Made by a program: the position numbers and the translations under genes. From Porticoccaceae bacterium (GTDB taxonomy: Bacteria; Pseudomonadota; Gammaproteobacteria; Pseudomonadales; Porticoccaceae), in NCBI GenBank assembly GCA_030741175.1, contig JASLVT010000075.1:1-6632 (forward strand): DNA of 6,632 bases. The letters are read 5' to 3'. Under the pieces are notes generated by a model, which was not told the origin of the DNA, made no database searches, and saw only the letters and a program-made list of their open reading frames with translations. Shown here piece after piece: positions 5,645 through 6,632 of this stretch; the first letter of the stretch is position 1; each line of letters starts with the position of its first letter.

Positions 5645-5649
5645 TCGTT

Positions 5650-6171
5650 TTGGACACAGTTGTAGTAGGGCGGATTACAGCAGTATTTGGTGTGCGGGGA
5701 TGGGTTAAGCTCTTCTCGTTCACAGAGGATAGAGAAGCGATATTTGACTATCAACCTTGGTGGGTTGAAACAGCGCAGGGTCTACAGCAACTCGTTGTTG
5801 ATGACTGGAAAAGCCACGGCGATGGCCTTATCGTCCATATCAAAGGGATAGATGATCGAGATATAGCGCGGACTTGGTGTCAGCAAGATGTTTTGGTCGC
5901 CAAAACGCAGCTTCCCAGTTTGATCGATGGTGATTTTTACTGGCATCAGCTTGAAGGCCTGGTTGTTGTTAGTCATTTTAAGGGGCAACAACTGCGTCTT
6001 GGAAAGGTAAAGTTGCTGTTGGAAACCGGTGCTAATGATGTGCTGGTAGTGGTTGGAGACAGTCAAAGTATTGATCTCGAAGAGCGGTTGATTCCCTACG
6101 CGGAGCAGTTTGTTAACAACATTGATTTGCAGAGCCAGATAATCGATGTGAGTTGGGATCCCGAATTTTAG
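5650..6171 (+). CDS. rimM: Ribosome maturation factor RimM
   Basis: RimM binds S19 in the 30S head and aids late 30S maturation. The 173-residue product has the N-terminal RimM beta-barrel (about 4-85), with V-V-V-G-R-I-T, F-G-V-R-G-W-V-K at 13-20 and F-D-Y-Q-P-W-W at 32-38, then the C-terminal PRC barrel (about 96-172), with F-Y-W at 96-98, G-K-V at 118-120, E-T-G-A-N-D-V-L-V at 125-133, E-R-L-I-P-Y at 145-150 and W-D-P-E-F at the end. It uses TTG as start, the only candidate that keeps the conserved N-terminus. E. coli RimM has about nine more N-terminal residues. A UUG start suits the known low output of rimM compared with the ribosomal proteins of this operon. It lies 25 nt after rpsP and 32 nt before trmD. 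Confidence 0.95.
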   Translation: MDTVVVGRITAVFGVRGWVKLFSFTEDREAIFDYQPWWVETAQGLQQLVVDDWKSHGDGLIVHIKGIDDRDIARTWCQQDVLVAKTQLPSLIDGDFYWHQLEGLVVVSHFKGQQLRLGKVKLLLETGANDVLVVVGDSQSIDLEERLIPYAEQFVNNIDLQSQIIDVSWDPEF

Positions 6172-6203
6172 CGCAATACCTTTGGGGCAGTGAGGTACGA
6201 TGA

Positions 6204-6632
6204 ATGAAAATTGCATTGATCAGCCTTTTCCCTGAAATGTTTGCCGCGTTAACTGATTACGGTATTAGCGGTCGAGCGGTAGACCAAGGGTTAGTGGAGT
6301 TAGCTAACTTCAACCCGCGAGATTACACGGATGATCGTCATAAAACGGTTGACGACCGGCCCTACGGGGGCGGACCCGGCATGGTAATGATGGTTGAGCC
6401 TTTGCGCAGGGCGATTGCTGCTGCGAGAGAATGGGTCGATGATAGGGCTCTGGTGGTGTATCTATCGCCACAGGGGAAAGTGCTAGATCAGCCTTCAGTG
6501 AATGGTTTCGCACAACGGCAGTCAGTTATTTTGATCGCCGGCCGCTACGAAGGTATAGATGAGCGGTTGATAGAGGCCGAAGTCGATGAGGAATGGTCGA
6601 TTGGTGACTATGTTCTCAGCGGTGGCGAATTG
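6204..6632 (+). CDS. trmD: tRNA (guanine-37-N1)-methyltransferase TrmD (partial, C-terminus cut by window edge)
   Basis: TrmD methylates G37 of tRNAs that read CUN, CCN and CGG codons, using S-adenosylmethionine, and so prevents +1 frameshifts. The first 143 residues are present and open to the window edge; the E. coli enzyme is 255. The start reads [13 protein letters not shown]. Visible landmarks are [11 protein letters not shown] at 50-60, the trefoil-knot strands Y-L-S-P-Q-G at 86-91 and G-R-Y-E-G-I-D-E-R at 113-121 (Glu116, as in E. coli), and [12 protein letters not shown] at 131-142, which wraps the methyl donor. ATG 6204 has GAGG at 6192-6195, 8 nt upstream. The ATG at 6200 is in another frame. 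It is the third gene of the rpsP operon; rplS is expected next, outside the window. Confidence 0.97.
   Translation, partial: MKIALISLFPEMFAALTDYGISGRAVDQGLVELANFNPRDYTDDRHKTVDDRPYGGGPGMVMMVEPLRRAIAAAREWVDDRALVVYLSPQGKVLDQPSVNGFAQRQSVILIAGRYEGIDERLIEAEVDEEWSIGDYVLSGGEL

Noticed and set aside
5367..5723. A 118-codon minus-strand frame across rpsP and the start of rimM
   Set aside because: It lies over two certain genes in the opposite direction, with no family resemblance.
5782..6216. A 144-codon minus-strand frame across rimM
   Set aside because: It is a shadow of rimM; the sequence it opposes is clearly conserved RimM protein.
1..6632. Mobile element, CRISPR array, toxin-antitoxin pair or phage-defence genes
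   Set aside because: No transposase, regular repeats, terminal repeats or defence-type proteins are visible; nearly all the sequence is taken by conserved core genes in their usual order.

Overview
The window is a stretch of core chromosome from a gammaproteobacterium. The best evidence is the block corB - ypjD - ffh - rpsP - rimM - trmD, which has the same order and orientation as in E. coli and its relatives, and proteins that align with the E. coli ones along their whole length. The upstream group (zinc-ribbon Nudix, CoA-type Nudix, gamma carbonic anhydrase, DUF1289) and the general sequence style suggest a marine or pseudomonad-like lineage such as Cellvibrionales. That placement is inference. 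I see no mobile element, CRISPR array, tRNA, rRNA or prophage gene, and no base-use break that would suggest recent transfer.

Layout. (1) 1-120, minus: N-terminus of a zinc-ribbon Nudix hydrolase that runs off the left edge. (2) 121-161: a 41-bp divergent promoter region with overlapping -10 hexamers on both strands. (3) 162-1497, plus: a tightly packed three-gene operon of CoA-pyrophosphatase-type Nudix hydrolase, gamma carbonic anhydrase (YrdA-like) and a 60-residue DUF1289 protein. (4) 1502-3651, minus: corB (CNNM/HlyC-CorC family membrane protein) and, upstream of it in transcription order, ypjD (CcsA-like membrane protein). corB converges on DUF1289 with only 4 bp between the stops. (5) 3652-3775: divergent ypjD/ffh promoter region with an extended -10 for ffh. 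(6) 3776-5158, plus: ffh, the SRP GTPase. (7) 5159-5372: a 214-bp gap with a weak terminator-like element, a possible GC-discriminator promoter and two tandem stem-loops directly before the rpsP Shine-Dalgarno. (8) 5373-6632, plus: rpsP - rimM - trmD, with trmD cut by the right edge. In related genomes rplS follows.

How the genes fit together. The right half serves translation: Ffh targets nascent membrane proteins, S16 is a 30S assembly protein, RimM matures the 30S subunit, and TrmD makes m1G37 in tRNA. CorB and YpjD (also called CorE) are linked to magnesium/cobalt handling. The left operon joins coenzyme clean-up (Nudix) with a metal-dependent hexapeptide-repeat enzyme and a small Cys-rich protein of unknown role.

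No previously undescribed multi-gene system is visible. The points most worth a second look are regulatory: the symmetric promoter with a likely leaderless start at 148-162, and the structured rpsP leader at 5309-5356.
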